Shown here piece by piece: positions 6,006 through 16,441 of a stretch of 64,000 nucleotides of DNA. The stretch comes from Paenibacillus polymyxa (GTDB lineage: Bacteria > Bacillota > Bacilli > Paenibacillales > Paenibacillaceae): positions 2,903,501 through 2,967,500 of the forward strand of contig NZ_CP015423.1 of NCBI RefSeq assembly GCF_001719045.1. The letters run 5' to 3'. Under the pieces are notes generated by a model that was not told the DNA's origin, searched no databases, and worked only from the letters and a program-made list of their open reading frames with translations. The first letter of the stretch is position 1, and each line of letters begins with the position of its first letter. The translations under genes were made by a program, and so were the position numbers.

Positions 6006-8513
6006 ATGATGGAGAAATGGAACGTGGTACATTTTCCGGGGTTAAAATCTAGAAAGTCCAAATCCAAAGAGCGTACGGAAGGGTGGTCTTCCAGACTCAA
6101 GAAACGGCTGGATTCACATAAAGTGGTGCAATGGGTAACGGCGCAAAGATGGATGCTGCTATTGTCAGCTATGGGAGTTCTACTGGGACGCGCCACTATT
6201 TTGGACGAGCTTTCTCCGTTTGCCCTCGCTTATTTTGCGGTCATAACGTTTCTTCGGCGTGATCTGATGCTGCCTGTAGCTGTATCCGTTGTGTTAGGCA
6301 GCCTGTTAGCTCCTTACCCATCGTTATTTATGATTGGTGGCGAGCTACTGGTATTTTATCTCCTGTATCGCGGACTACGAACCTTCGACCGTCTGGAATT
6401 ATCCTATGCCCCGCTTATGGTTTTCTTGTCGGTGTTTATGGTCAATTTATTTAACGCCGTGATGGCTCCAACTTTTACATGGTATGAGCTTATCATTGTG
6501 GGAACGGATGCGGTTCTCAGTTTTATGCTCACGCTGGTGTTCACGCAGGCCATACCGTTGTTTACGTACCGCAAGAAGACAAGCCAGCTCAAGAATGAGG
6601 AAATTTTATGTCTTATTATTTTATTAGCCTCTGTGATGACGGGAGCAGTAGGCTGGACTGTTCATTCATTGTCTGTCGATCATGTACTATCGCGATATTT
6701 GGTCTTGGTGTTTGCTCTGGTGGGAGGTGCCTCGCTGGGCGCATCGGTCGGTGTAATTACCGGTTTAATTTTAAGCTTGGCCAATATGTCTGCAATTGTG
6801 CAGATGAGTTTACTCGCTTTTGCAGGTTTGCTGGCAGGGATGCTGCGTGAAGGGAAAAAGGGTGCTGTTGCGCTTGGGATGCTGCTAGGCTCCTCAATTC
6901 TGACGATCTATTTGGACGGAACCGGAGACGTGCTGACGTCAACTTGGGAGAGTTGTGCGGCGATTCTATTATTCTTAATGACCCCAAAAAGTTTCTTTAA
7001 AGCGGTTTCTACCTATGTTCCCGGTACGCAGGACCACGCCAAATCTCAGCATGAATATGCCAAAAGGGTCCGCGATCTCACCGCAGAGCGGGTAACGAAG
7101 TTTTCCCGTGTATTCAGTCAGCTATCCCGCAGCTTTCACCAGATATCTGCGAGTGAGAGCACGAAGTCGGACGGAGAAATCGAACACTTTATGAATGCGG
7201 TGGCAGAAGGGACATGTGCCTCCTGCTTCAAGTGTGAGCAGTGCTGGGACGGCAAGTTTATGCAAACCCATCAGTATATGACGGAAATGATGAGCGCCAT
7301 TGAGGATAACCCCGATTTGGAGCCGGAGCAGATCCCCCCGCAATGGAGCAAGGCATGTGCTAAAACGGGCGCTGTCCTGCAAGTGATGAAGCAGCAGTAT
7401 AGCCTCTACCAACATAATATGCAGTGGAAGCGCCAAGTATACGATAGTCGTCAGCTTGTTGCTGACCAGCTATCGGGTGTATCACAAATTATGGAGGATT
7501 TAGCGCGAGAAATTCAGCGGGAAGGACAGACCATGCATCGGCAGGAGGAGCAAATACGAGAGGCTCTTGATAGACTGGGCTTGTCCATCCAATCTATTGA
7601 GATTATTAATCTGGATGCAGGTCAGGTAGAAATTGAGATTGTCCATGCCTATACAAGGGGATTTGATGAATGTCGGAAAATCATTGCTCCACTTCTGTCG
7701 GACATTCTGGACGAGCATATAGCTGTGATGCGCGAAACGGAGGCAGATCGCCGCCAAGGCTTGGCTACAGTCATGTTCGGCTCTGCTAAAACGTATGAGA
7801 TTGCTACAGGGGTAGCTAGTGCCGCCAAAGGAGGCGATTTTTTCTCAGGAGACAGCTACAGCATGATGGAGCTAGGGAACGGGACTTTTGCAGTCTCATT
7901 AAGTGATGGTATGGGGAACGGAGAGCGCGCGCAGCAAGAAAGCAGTGCAGCACTTAACATTTTGGAGGAATTACTGCAATCGGGTATGGACGAAAAGTTG
8001 GCGATCAAGTCGGTTAACTCTGTCCTGATGCTGCGATCACCTGAGGAAATGTACGCTACGGTCGATATGGCGCTGATTGATCAGTACACGGCCCAGACAA
8101 CTTTTATGAAGATTGGGTCTACGCCGAGCTTTATTAAAAGAGGGGAGGAGGTCATCCCTGTATCTGCCAGCAACTTGCCGATTGGCATTATACAGGATAT
8201 TGAAATTGATTTGGTATCACTGCAGCTCCAGCCGGGCGATATTCTCATTATGATTACAGACGGTATATACGACTCACCCGGTTACGCGGTTAATAAGGAA
8301 ATATGGATGAAACGCATGATTCAGGAAATTGAAAGCGAAGATCCTCAGCAGTTGGCCGACTGTTTGCTAGAACGGGTTATTCGATACCAACAAAATCAAA
8401 TCTATGATGATATGACTGTAGTTGTTAGTAAAATCGACCACTTCCGCCCAGAATGGGCAACTCTCCATGTACCTGGCATGAGGTGGTTGGAACGTCCACG
8501 GACGGTGAGCTAA
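6006..8513 (+). CDS. spoIIE: Stage II sporulation protein E, PP2C-type phosphatase
   Basis: The 835-aa protein has the SpoIIE layout. Residues ~35-330 hold about ten transmembrane helices. A central coiled or oligomerising region (~340-580) follows, containing a Cys cluster CASCFKCEQCW. The C-terminus is a PP2C phosphatase (~600-815) with metal-binding motifs SLSDGMGNG (~632-640) and ITDGIYDSPG (~750). SpoIIE localises to the polar septum and dephosphorylates SpoIIAA-P to release sigma-F in the forespore. Two in-frame ATGs (6006, 6009) are possible; the ribosome site is weak (GGGGTG). The upstream region has Spo0A-like elements that fit its expected control. Confidence 0.96.
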   Translation: MMEKWNVVHFPGLKSRKSKSKERTEGWSSRLKKRLDSHKVVQWVTAQRWMLLLSAMGVLLGRATILDELSPFALAYFAVITFLRRDLMLPVAVSVVLGSLLAPYPSLFMIGGELLVFYLLYRGLRTFDRLELSYAPLMVFLSVFMVNLFNAVMAPTFTWYELIIVGTDAVLSFMLTLVFTQAIPLFTYRKKTSQLKNEEILCLIILLASVMTGAVGWTVHSLSVDHVLSRYLVLVFALVGGASLGASVGVITGLILSLANMSAIVQMSLLAFAGLLAGMLREGKKGAVALGMLLGSSILTIYLDGTGDVLTSTWESCAAILLFLMTPKSFFKAVSTYVPGTQDHAKSQHEYAKRVRDLTAERVTKFSRVFSQLSRSFHQISASESTKSDGEIEHFMNAVAEGTCASCFKCEQCWDGKFMQTHQYMTEMMSAIEDNPDLEPEQIPPQWSKACAKTGAVLQVMKQQYSLYQHNMQWKRQVYDSRQLVADQLSGVSQIMEDLAREIQREGQTMHRQEEQIREALDRLGLSIQSIEIINLDAGQVEIEIVHAYTRGFDECRKIIAPLLSDILDEHIAVMRETEADRRQGLATVMFGSAKTYEIATGVASAAKGGDFFSGDSYSMMELGNGTFAVSLSDGMGNGERAQQESSAALNILEELLQSGMDEKLAIKSVNSVLMLRSPEEMYATVDMALIDQYTAQTTFMKIGSTPSFIKRGEEVIPVSASNLPIGIIQDIEIDLVSLQLQPGDILIMITDGIYDSPGYAVNKEIWMKRMIQEIESEDPQQLADCLLERVIRYQQNQIYDDMTVVVSKIDHFRPEWATLHVPGMRWLERPRTVS

Positions 8514-8639
8514 GCCGACATTGCCCGGGAAATTCCTTACCCATTTTTAAAAATCCGCATCCTTCGTTTGAATCGTTCCGGATTAGGCAAAGATAGAATC
8601 TATCGGGATAGATTAAGAGGAAGCGGAGGTCAAAAAACG

Positions 8640-9389
8640 ATGAAGCAAATTTTGATCATTACAGACGGATGCTCAAATGTAGGTGTTAGTCCAGTCATGG
8701 CGGCTGCCCAGGCTTTACGGGAAGGTATTACAGTGAACGTCGCCGGAGTCATAGATTATGGAACTATTGGCGAGCTTGGCAGTGCGGAGATTCAAGAAAT
8801 TGCTAAAGCAGGGGGAGGGTTTAGCCAAATCGTAGGGACAAAACAGTTGGCGCAGACCATGCAGATGATGACGCGCAAAACGGTGGTTCAAACCATTCAG
8901 CAGGCGGTTAATAGAGAGTTAACGCACATTCTGGGTGAGGGTGGCGCCAAACATATCGGTGAACTTCCTCCGGCCAAACGAGCCCAAGTGGTTGAGGTGA
9001 TGGATGAACTGACAGAAACAAGCACCCTGGAGATTGCTTTGCTCATTGATGCAAGTGCGAGCATGAAGCCCAAGCTGCCTGCTGTAGAGGACAGCATCCG
9101 CGATTTGCTGCTCAGTTTACAGTCCAGAAGCGGACACAGCCGTATATCTGTATTTCATTTTCCGGGCGGCAAAATGGGAGAAGACGCAGTCATGGATATC
9201 GGTTGGACCTCTGAGCTTAACCAGATCAAATCGATATTTGGACGCTTGCGGATGAAAGGGGCAACACCGACAGGTCCTGCCATTTTACAAGTGATTGATT
9301 ATTACCGATATGTTACACTAGGAGAACAGAAAGATCTGGAAGAATCCTATGGCAAAGGAGAAGGGATGCTCGGTGACTACGTCGTCTGA
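8640..9389 (+). CDS. yabS: YabS-like VWA-domain protein
   Basis: The 249-aa protein contains a von Willebrand A-like fold. The N-terminal strand ends in IITDGCSN, and a MIDAS motif DASAS lies near residue 141 (LLIDASASMKPK), followed by a Thr in ATPTGPA. Its cellular role is not established. In B. subtilis yabS lies between spoIIE and yabT and is sporulation-associated, as here. The ATG at 8640 has GGAGGT nine bases upstream; the longer frame from 8568 lacks such a site. Its 3' end overlaps yabT. A 6-1-6 dyad GATAGAATCTATC lies upstream at 8592-8604. Confidence 0.8.
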   Translation: MKQILIITDGCSNVGVSPVMAAAQALREGITVNVAGVIDYGTIGELGSAEIQEIAKAGGGFSQIVGTKQLAQTMQMMTRKTVVQTIQQAVNRELTHILGEGGAKHIGELPPAKRAQVVEVMDELTETSTLEIALLIDASASMKPKLPAVEDSIRDLLLSLQSRSGHSRISVFHFPGGKMGEDAVMDIGWTSELNQIKSIFGRLRMKGATPTGPAILQVIDYYRYVTLGEQKDLEESYGKGEGMLGDYVV

Positions 9390-10311
9390 TCCCGTTCTTG
9401 CACCCGGAACGGTCATCAAGGGCAAGTGGAAGCGGAGCAGCTATGTCATCCAGCGCTTGCTGGGCCGGGGAGCGAACGGAACTGTATATTTGGTAAAAGA
9501 AGCACAGGCCGATCGGCAATTTGCTCTGAAAATGGGGAAGAACACGCTTGATCTGCAATCAGAGATTAATGTGCTGACCACATTGCAGTCTCAGGGGACT
9601 CAGGCCGCCCTTCAGCGAAATGGAAATCCTTCCTTTTTGTTCGAGGTGGATGATGTAGTGTTACGCAGCGGAGAAATCCCCTTTTATGTTATGCGATATG
9701 TTAAGGGTGATCCGCTTCATCGTTTTGTGGCAGCCAAAGGGCCGGAATGGTATGGTGTGGCTGGAACTGGTATACTGAATCGTCTGGCGGATCTCCATCA
9801 GGCAGGATGGGTGTTTGGCGACCTGAAGCCGCAGAATATTTTGGTCAATGCCTATGGAGAGGCTGAATTAATTGACTACGGTGGGGTGTCTCTTGCTGGT
9901 CGGAGTGTTAAACAATTCACAGAGTGGTATGATAGGGGATTCTGGAATGCTGGCAGCCGAAATGCTGATTCCCAGTATGACCTGTTTGCCTTCGCTCTTC
10001 TAACGATTCATATATTGGAGAGCGAATCATTAAAGACCGCTGCGAGTAGGCTGCCACAGCTGCGGAATACGGCAGAATTGACGGTCATCATTCGCCGTAG
10101 CCGTGTATTGCGCCCCTATGCCGAATGGCTGCTGGGTGCAGTGCGTGGAGAATATTCCGATACTCGTGCAGCGGCCCGATCTTGGTCACGTTTGGCTTCC
10201 GCACATGTCAGGCAATCGTCGGTTAAAAAAGGGAACCCACGCTGGCTGGGATATGCTTTCACGGTATCGCTTTTGCTGCTTGCCGGAGCGCTCTGGATTG
10301 CGTTAAGGTAG
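9349..10311 (+). CDS. yabT: YabT-like membrane Ser/Thr protein kinase
   Basis: The 320-aa protein is a Hanks-type kinase followed by one C-terminal transmembrane helix (~residues 300-318). Visible motifs are the glycine loop LLGRGANGTVYLV, the catalytic Lys in FALKMG, the catalytic loop GDLKPQNILV (Gly in place of the usual Arg before Asp, so an RD-negative kinase) and LIDYGG in place of DFG. YabT of B. subtilis is septal in sporulating cells, is activated by DNA and phosphorylates RecA. The ATG at 9349 lies inside yabS (41-base overlap). A GTG at 9373, preceded by AAGGAG, is a real alternative start. Confidence 0.88.
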   Translation: MAKEKGCSVTTSSDPVLAPGTVIKGKWKRSSYVIQRLLGRGANGTVYLVKEAQADRQFALKMGKNTLDLQSEINVLTTLQSQGTQAALQRNGNPSFLFEVDDVVLRSGEIPFYVMRYVKGDPLHRFVAAKGPEWYGVAGTGILNRLADLHQAGWVFGDLKPQNILVNAYGEAELIDYGGVSLAGRSVKQFTEWYDRGFWNAGSRNADSQYDLFAFALLTIHILESESLKTAASRLPQLRNTAELTVIIRRSRVLRPYAEWLLGAVRGEYSDTRAAARSWSRLASAHVRQSSVKKGNPRWLGYAFTVSLLLLAGALWIALR

Positions 10312-10376
10312 CAGCAGACTTACATAAGATAACAGATGATCATCATTTTTACGGTCGGGAGAAAAGAGGGTCGTGA

Positions 10377-11825
10377 ATGGGAACAACAAAACCGACCGGT
10401 GTTGTGCAGGAAGTGCTCGCCTTGGCGCGAGATCATTCACTGTGGAGCCCCGGAGACCGCATTGTGGTTGCTGTATCCGGTGGGCCGGATTCGGTGGCCC
10501 TTTTGCACATTTTACATGAAATATCCGTTATACATATGCCTTTACAACTCGTCTGCGCTCACGTTCATCATGGCTTCAGACCAGAGGAATCGGATGCGGA
10601 GGCTGAAGAGGTACGCAATATTGCCGGAAAGCTCGAACTACCATTTGAAATGACTCGGGTGGATGTACCCGCTTATATGAAGGAGAGCGGGAAGGGGCCA
10701 CAGGAAGCAGCCCGCGAGCTGCGCTACAGCTTTTTACATGATATGGCTACAAAGTGGGAAGCACAGCATATTGCAATGGCTCACCACGGCGACGATCAAG
10801 CCGAAACGGTTCTCTTGCACTTGCTGCGTGGTAGCGGCCCAGCAGGTTTGGCAGGTATGCGTTTGGCGCGCAGGGAAAAAAATGTGCAACTCATTCGCCC
10901 GCTGCTACGTATGTACAAGGCTGACCTGATTGAGTTTTGTAACTTTTATGATCTTTCCTATGTGATAGACAGCACTAATTTATCATCCAAATACCGTCGT
11001 AACGCCATTCGCATGGATGTGCTTCCTTTTTTGGGGCAATATAATGAGCGACTGACACCGTCCCTAAACCGGCTGGCCGAAACGATGGCTGACGAAAATG
11101 ACTTTATGGAGGCATCCACGCTGTCGGCATACGAGAAAATGGTGCGCTTGGATAATGGCAGGTACATGTTTCCCATCGCTTCATACCGTAAGCTATCCGT
11201 TGCTTTACAACGGAGGTTGATTAAACTAATATTAAATTATCTGCCTTCGGACAGTGAAAATTTTGATTTTCGTAAAATTGAGACCGTTCGACTAAGACTT
11301 CTCCAAGAGGCATCGTCTACATGGAGTTTGGACTTGGGAGGCGGTGCGGTTGGAGTCCGCGAATATGACCAGGCGGTTTTGTTTGACCGTACGCAAGTCG
11401 TTATGGGCGAATGGTGCTATGGACTAAGTGTATTGCCTTTTTCCGGTGAGCTAGAGTTGCCTGAGGCAGGTGGTATACTTCGGTGGCGAAGGGCTTCCTA
11501 TTCGGATGCGGACCATCCGGCGAATAAGGAGGAAGCGTGGTTCGACGCAGATCAATTGAGTCTGCCTTTGACTGTACGCTCGCGATTACCTGGAGATACC
11601 ATGTATGTAATGGGATTAAACGGAAGAAAAAAGGTTAAAGATATTTTTATTGATGAAAAAATACCTCCTTCAATGCGTTCCGTTACTCCCATCGTCTGCG
11701 ACCACGCTGGAACTATTCTCTGGATTCCGGGCGTACGACGTTCTGTACATGCCGCAGTGCAAAAGCACACGTCTTCGGTTATATATATGTCATGGCAAAG
11801 ACGAGAGAGTCCGGGGCATCGGTAA
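10377..11825 (+). CDS. tilS: tRNA(Ile)-lysidine synthetase TilS
   Basis: The 482-aa enzyme carries the PP-loop ATP pyrophosphatase motif SGGPDS (~34-39), then AHVHHGFRPEESD and AHHGDDQAETVLL, all typical of TilS. It modifies C34 of the minor tRNA-Ile with lysine so that it reads AUA. The C-terminal part (~390-470) is the TilS substrate-binding domain with VRSRLPGDTM and GRKKVKDIF. It lies immediately before hpt, the standard Bacillales order. The start ATG follows a weak GAGGG. Confidence 0.95.
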   Translation: MGTTKPTGVVQEVLALARDHSLWSPGDRIVVAVSGGPDSVALLHILHEISVIHMPLQLVCAHVHHGFRPEESDAEAEEVRNIAGKLELPFEMTRVDVPAYMKESGKGPQEAARELRYSFLHDMATKWEAQHIAMAHHGDDQAETVLLHLLRGSGPAGLAGMRLARREKNVQLIRPLLRMYKADLIEFCNFYDLSYVIDSTNLSSKYRRNAIRMDVLPFLGQYNERLTPSLNRLAETMADENDFMEASTLSAYEKMVRLDNGRYMFPIASYRKLSVALQRRLIKLILNYLPSDSENFDFRKIETVRLRLLQEASSTWSLDLGGGAVGVREYDQAVLFDRTQVVMGEWCYGLSVLPFSGELELPEAGGILRWRRASYSDADHPANKEEAWFDADQLSLPLTVRSRLPGDTMYVMGLNGRKKVKDIFIDEKIPPSMRSVTPIVCDHAGTILWIPGVRRSVHAAVQKHTSSVIYMSWQRRESPGHR

Positions 11826-11872
11826 TTGCGCAGGAACGGCTTTCATAGTATAAACTTAGGAGGTTTACACCG

Positions 11873-12412
11873 TTGCAAAATGATATTCAGGAAATATTGA
11901 TCAGCGAAGAAGAAATTCAGAGTAAAATTAAGGAATTGGGTGCACAGCTCAGCGTGAAATATGAAGGTAAAAATCCATTGGTGATTTGCGTACTGAAAGG
12001 TGCGTTTATCTTTATGGCTGATTTGGTTAAAACCATTACAGTGCCGTTGGAGCTTGATTTCATGGCTGTATCAAGTTACGGAGCATCCACAAAATCCTCA
12101 GGTATCATAAAAATCATTAAGGATTTGGACGCATCTGTAGAAGGACGCGACGTTCTGATTGTCGAAGATATTATCGACAGCGGCCTGACGCTGACGCATT
12201 TGATTGAATTGCTTAAAAACCGTAATGCCAATTCGGTATGTGTCGTAACCTTGTTCGACAAGCCTGCACGCCGGACAGTTAATCTTGAAGCAGATTATAC
12301 TGGATTTACGCTTCCAGATGCGTTTGTTGTCGGCTATGGTCTGGACTATGCCGAGCACTACCGGAACCTCCCATACATAGGGATTTTAAAGCCGGAAATC
12401 TACACCAGCTAA
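11873..12412 (+). CDS. hpt: Hypoxanthine phosphoribosyltransferase
   Basis: The 179-aa protein has the PRPP-binding signature [14 protein letters not shown] near residues 94-107 and a [16 protein letters not shown] segment, both typical of HPRT. It converts hypoxanthine or guanine plus PRPP to IMP or GMP (purine salvage). The start codon is TTG at 11873, supported by a strong TTAGGAGGT eight to ten bases upstream; no in-frame ATG precedes the conserved region. It forms the usual tilS-hpt-ftsH cluster. Confidence 0.95.
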   Translation: MQNDIQEILISEEEIQSKIKELGAQLSVKYEGKNPLVICVLKGAFIFMADLVKTITVPLELDFMAVSSYGASTKSSGIIKIIKDLDASVEGRDVLIVEDIIDSGLTLTHLIELLKNRNANSVCVVTLFDKPARRTVNLEADYTGFTLPDAFVVGYGLDYAEHYRNLPYIGILKPEIYTS

Positions 12413-12450
12413 TCTCAGCCTCCAGTCCTAGGACTAAATAAGGCCCTTTG

Positions 12451-12480
12451 TTGAGAAGGACTTACAGGCTATGGTAAAAT
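12451..12480 (+). promoter_or_regulatory. Sigma-A promoter for ftsH
   Basis: TTGAGA (12451-12456) and TAAAAT (12475-12480) are 18 bases apart and end 30 bp before the ftsH start. A perfect 12-base palindrome AGTCCTAGGACT lies just upstream at 12424. Confidence 0.6.
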
Positions 12481-12509
12481 AACTTAAGTGTCTCGAGAGG
12501 AGGTAGGGG

Positions 12510-14549
12510 ATGAATCGGTTCATCCGGAATTCTGGTTTTTATTTGATTCTTTTTTTAGTTGTGGTGGGTATCGTTCAGTTTGTTAGCAACAGTAACGAAG
12601 CCTCCGATCTCCCTAGATATGACCAATTACGGCAAGAGGTTAAAGCTAATAACATCTCTAAAGTAACGGTCCAATTTGACGGTTACGCCTATCTTGTAAC
12701 CGGTGCATATAAGAAGCAGCCGGCTAATGCTAAATCGACCAATTTTTCCGTATATGTTCCACCAACGGATCAAGCACTAAGTGAACTGGTGAATGCCAGC
12801 GAAACGAACGGGTTTGAATACGTGCAGAAGAAAATGGAAGGCGAAAGCATTTGGCTGACGTTTTTGACTTCTATCATTCCTTTGGTGATCATGTTCCTGT
12901 TGTTCTTCTTCCTGTTTAATCAGGCACAGGGCGGTGGCGGCAAAGTTATGAACTTCGGCAAGAGCAAAGCCCGTCTGTATAACGAAGAGAAGAAGAAGGT
13001 TACGTTCGAGGACGTGGCAGGGGCTGACGAAGAGAAGCAAGAGCTTGTCGAAGTCGTAGAATTCTTGAAGGACCCACGCAAGTTTGCAGCTGTGGGCGCT
13101 CGTATTCCAAAAGGTGTTCTGTTAGTGGGCCCTCCAGGTACGGGTAAAACACTCTTGGCGAGAGCTGTTGCAGGCGAGGCCGGAGTACCGTTTTTCAGCA
13201 TCTCGGGTTCTGATTTTGTAGAAATGTTCGTCGGGGTCGGTGCTTCCCGTGTTCGTGATTTGTTCGAGAACGCGAAGAAGAACGCACCTTGTATCATTTT
13301 CATTGATGAGATTGATGCCGTTGGACGTCAACGTGGCGCCGGATTGGGTGGCGGACATGATGAACGTGAGCAGACGCTCAACCAATTGCTCGTAGAGATG
13401 GATGGATTCGGCGCAAACGAAGGTATCATCATCGTAGCGGCTACAAACCGTCCGGATATCTTAGACCCGGCGTTGCTTCGTCCAGGACGTTTTGACCGTC
13501 AAATTACGGTTGATCGTCCAGATGTTAAAGGCCGTGAAGCAGTATTGTATGTACATGCTCGCAACAAGCCATTAACGAAGGATGTTAAATTGGACGTAAT
13601 TGCGAAACGTACAACAGGCTTTACAGGCGCTGATTTGGAAAATCTGTTGAACGAAGCTGCCTTGTTGGCGGCTCGTCGTAACCGCAGAGATATTTCGATG
13701 CGAGAAGTAGATGAAGCTATCGACCGTGTTATCGTAGGTACCGAAAAACGCAGCCGCGTAATCAGTGACCGCGAGAAACGAATTGTTGCTTATCATGAAG
13801 CAGGCCATACGATTATCGGCTTCTTCTTGGAAAATGCGGATATGGTTCATAAGGTAACGATTATTCCACGTGGACGTGCAGGCGGATATGTCATCATGCT
13901 TCCGAAGGAAGACCGCATGTTGACAACTAAGCAGGAATTGCTGGACAAAATCACTGGATTGTTGGGTGGACGCGTATCCGAGGAACTGTTCATTGGTGAG
14001 ATCGGAACGGGAGCCTATAGCGACTTCCAGCAAGCGACAAGCATTGCACGCAGCATGATCGTAGAATATGGTATGAGTGAGAAGCTTGGTCCGATGCAGT
14101 TCGGTACTTCACAAGGCCAAGTATTCCTTGGACGCGATATCGGTCATGAGCAGAACTACAGTGATCAGATCGCTTATCAGATTGACCAGGAGATGAATCG
14201 CTTCATCACTGAGTCTTATGAGCGTGCTAGAGAACTCCTGACCAAGTATTCCAAAGAGGTTCATTTGATTGCTCAAACCTTGCTGGTAGAAGAAACTCTG
14301 GAACTTGAACAAATCAAACGTTTGATCGAGACAGGTTCTTTGGATGGTGGCACAACGGAGGGAGAAGGAACACCGGAAAATGGTGAGCCTGTGATCGACA
14401 ACATTGGAGACGTCCGTGTACGTATTCAAGGTAAGGATGACGAGCCTAAGAATACAACGGATCAACCGAATGATATCCCTAATCTGAAAAAGCCAGAGGA
14501 TGATAACAATTCGGGCAACTCCGGTGGTACTCCACCGACAACAACCTAA
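12510..14549 (+). CDS. ftsH: ATP-dependent zinc metalloprotease FtsH
   Basis: The 679-aa membrane protease has two N-terminal transmembrane helices (~6-24 and ~113-135) flanking an extracytoplasmic domain. An AAA ATPase follows, with Walker A GPPGTGKT (~207), Walker B IIFIDEID and [23 protein letters not shown]. The M41 protease has zinc motif HEAGH (~429-433) and the third ligand Asp in [10 protein letters not shown]. It degrades membrane and regulatory proteins, including in sporulation. The last ~50 residues are a Pro/Asn/Thr-rich low-complexity tail. The ATG follows AGGAGGT. A terminator ends the unit. Confidence 0.97.
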   Translation: MNRFIRNSGFYLILFLVVVGIVQFVSNSNEASDLPRYDQLRQEVKANNISKVTVQFDGYAYLVTGAYKKQPANAKSTNFSVYVPPTDQALSELVNASETNGFEYVQKKMEGESIWLTFLTSIIPLVIMFLLFFFLFNQAQGGGGKVMNFGKSKARLYNEEKKKVTFEDVAGADEEKQELVEVVEFLKDPRKFAAVGARIPKGVLLVGPPGTGKTLLARAVAGEAGVPFFSISGSDFVEMFVGVGASRVRDLFENAKKNAPCIIFIDEIDAVGRQRGAGLGGGHDEREQTLNQLLVEMDGFGANEGIIIVAATNRPDILDPALLRPGRFDRQITVDRPDVKGREAVLYVHARNKPLTKDVKLDVIAKRTTGFTGADLENLLNEAALLAARRNRRDISMREVDEAIDRVIVGTEKRSRVISDREKRIVAYHEAGHTIIGFFLENADMVHKVTIIPRGRAGGYVIMLPKEDRMLTTKQELLDKITGLLGGRVSEELFIGEIGTGAYSDFQQATSIARSMIVEYGMSEKLGPMQFGTSQGQVFLGRDIGHEQNYSDQIAYQIDQEMNRFITESYERARELLTKYSKEVHLIAQTLLVEETLELEQIKRLIETGSLDGGTTEGEGTPENGEPVIDNIGDVRVRIQGKDDEPKNTTDQPNDIPNLKKPEDDNNSGNSGGTPPTTT

Positions 14550-14585
14550 TCATCCGATAGATAGTTGAATAAGCGTATTAGGTAA

Positions 14586-14626
14586 GCTCCGGGGAACCAG
14601 GTATTATTGGTTTTCCGGAGTTTTTT
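14586..14626 (+). terminator. Rho-independent terminator after ftsH
   Basis: CTCCGGGGAACCA pairs with TGGTTTTCCGGAG (G-T and small mismatches inside) and is followed by T6. Confidence 0.85.
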
Positions 14627-14652
14627 AAATGGAAGATTATTGATAACGTGAT

Positions 14653-14681
14653 TTGACAGACATCGGAACGTTGTGTACATT
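14653..14681 (+). promoter_or_regulatory. Sigma-A promoter for nadB-nadC
   Basis: TTGACA (14653-14658) and TACATT (14676-14681) are spaced by 17 bases. They stand alone between the ftsH terminator and nadB, leaving an untranslated leader of about 140 bases. I did not find a site I could firmly call NiaR. Confidence 0.65.
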
Positions 14682-14827
14682 TATTGTTAAATAAACGGCT
14701 GTCGTCTTCTTAGCGTATAAAAGCCAACAGTCGCTGCAATCGACTCTCTATCATTTTGAACATATACGTGAGCGCATACTGTAGAACCTATGGTGTGCGC
14801 TATTCTTCTGTGAAATCAGGTGAAGGC

Positions 14828-16441
14828 ATGATTCCAAGATATCTAGTTGATTTTGATGTAGCGGACTTGGCCCGATTGGAGGCCGACGTGTTAATTATCG
14901 GCTCGGGCATTGCGGGCTTATATACGGCGATTAAGGCTGCGGAGAATCGGAAAGTGTTGCTGATTACCAAGAAGACTTTGATGGAAAGCAACACGCGTTA
15001 TGCTCAAGGCGGCATTGCTGCTGTCACATCGGACGAGGATACACCAGCCTATCATATGGAAGATACTCTGATTGCTGGAGCAGGTCTGTGTGAACCTGAG
15101 GCGGTCAGTACGCTTGTCCATGAAGGTCCAGTTGGTATTCAAGAGTTAATACGTATGGGAACGGTTTTTGATCGTGTGGATGGTGAACTAGCGTTGACAC
15201 GGGAAGGAGCGCATAGCCACCGGCGTATTTTGCATGCGAATGGAGATGCTACCGGTTATGAAATTGTGCGTGCCTTATCAGACCAGGTTGCTGCCCATCC
15301 CGGTATCGAAGTGTGGGAAGAATGCATGGTAATTGATCTGCTGACGGAGCATGGTGAGTGTATTGGAGCCCTCGTCCAAAAGCCAGGTGGGGAAAGGTCG
15401 TATATCACTGCTAATGCAACGATTTTGTGCTCAGGAGGTAGCGGGCAATTATACCGTTATACGACCAACCCGGATATTGCAACCGGGGATGGTATCGCTA
15501 TGGCATATCGTGCTGGGGCGATTGTACGGGATATGGAATTCATACAGTTTCATCCTACGGCGTTGTGCCATCCGGACGCTCCAAGGTTTCTAATTTCCGA
15601 AGCTGTACGGGGAGAAGGAGCCGTGTTACGCAATATTCACGGAGAACGCTTCATGGACAAGTATGATTCCCGGCAGGAGCTTGCACCCAGAGATATCGTA
15701 GCTCGTGCTATCATTCATGAGATGGAACGCACCCAAGCTGCGTTTGTATACCTGGATATTACGCATGAGCCACCTGAGCGGGTGAAGCAACGTTTTCCAA
15801 CCATTTATCGGACATGTTTGTCATTTGGTTTGGATATGACGACAGACTGGATCCCCATTGCGCCTGCTGCCCATTATATGATGGGTGGTGTTCAGACTAA
15901 TTTACACGGGGAAAGCTCCATTGCGCGTTTGTTCGCCTGCGGGGAAACCTCTTCTACAGGTGTTCACGGAGCTAATCGTCTGGCGAGCAATTCGTTATCT
16001 GAAGCTATTGTATTCGCCAGCAGGATTATTGAGCGACTGCATTCATTGCCACCGCTAGTCGGCCATACGTTGATATCTTATAGCGATAACCGTACAGAGT
16101 TCCCGGCTTCATCCGTCGCGGAGCAGCGGCATAGGCTGCAAGAAGCCATGGTTCGTTATGCTGGAGTTCGTCGGCACGGCGAAGGGCTACAAGCAGCATT
16201 AGATGAGTTGCAAGGGCTAATGCCTATTTTTGAGGCTGTGATCGCTAGCCGTGAAGAGATCGAATTTGCCAATTTGCTCACCTGTGCTTTATTAGTAACA
16301 GATGGTGCGCTACTACGTGAGGAGAGCCGGGGAGCGCATTATCGCGAGGATTTTCCTGAGACAGATGATAGCGTCTGGCGAAAGCATGTTCAGCAGCGAC
16401 GTGAGCAAGGGATAACGGAGGAGTACGTTCATGACATCTAA
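14828..16441 (+). CDS. nadB: L-aspartate oxidase
   Basis: The 537-aa flavoprotein has the FAD-binding Rossmann motif GSGIAGLYTAI near the N-terminus and NTRYAQGGIAAV, GGSGQLYRYTTNP, EFIQFHPTAL and GVHGANRLASNSLSE, all characteristic of NadB. It oxidises aspartate to iminoaspartate, the first step of de novo NAD synthesis. The ATG at 14828 has AGGTGAAGG upstream; a longer frame from 14756 would start inside the leader. It overlaps nadC by 11 bases. No nadA is adjacent in this window. Confidence 0.93.
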   Translation: MIPRYLVDFDVADLARLEADVLIIGSGIAGLYTAIKAAENRKVLLITKKTLMESNTRYAQGGIAAVTSDEDTPAYHMEDTLIAGAGLCEPEAVSTLVHEGPVGIQELIRMGTVFDRVDGELALTREGAHSHRRILHANGDATGYEIVRALSDQVAAHPGIEVWEECMVIDLLTEHGECIGALVQKPGGERSYITANATILCSGGSGQLYRYTTNPDIATGDGIAMAYRAGAIVRDMEFIQFHPTALCHPDAPRFLISEAVRGEGAVLRNIHGERFMDKYDSRQELAPRDIVARAIIHEMERTQAAFVYLDITHEPPERVKQRFPTIYRTCLSFGLDMTTDWIPIAPAAHYMMGGVQTNLHGESSIARLFACGETSSTGVHGANRLASNSLSEAIVFASRIIERLHSLPPLVGHTLISYSDNRTEFPASSVAEQRHRLQEAMVRYAGVRRHGEGLQAALDELQGLMPIFEAVIASREEIEFANLLTCALLVTDGALLREESRGAHYREDFPETDDSVWRKHVQQRREQGITEEYVHDI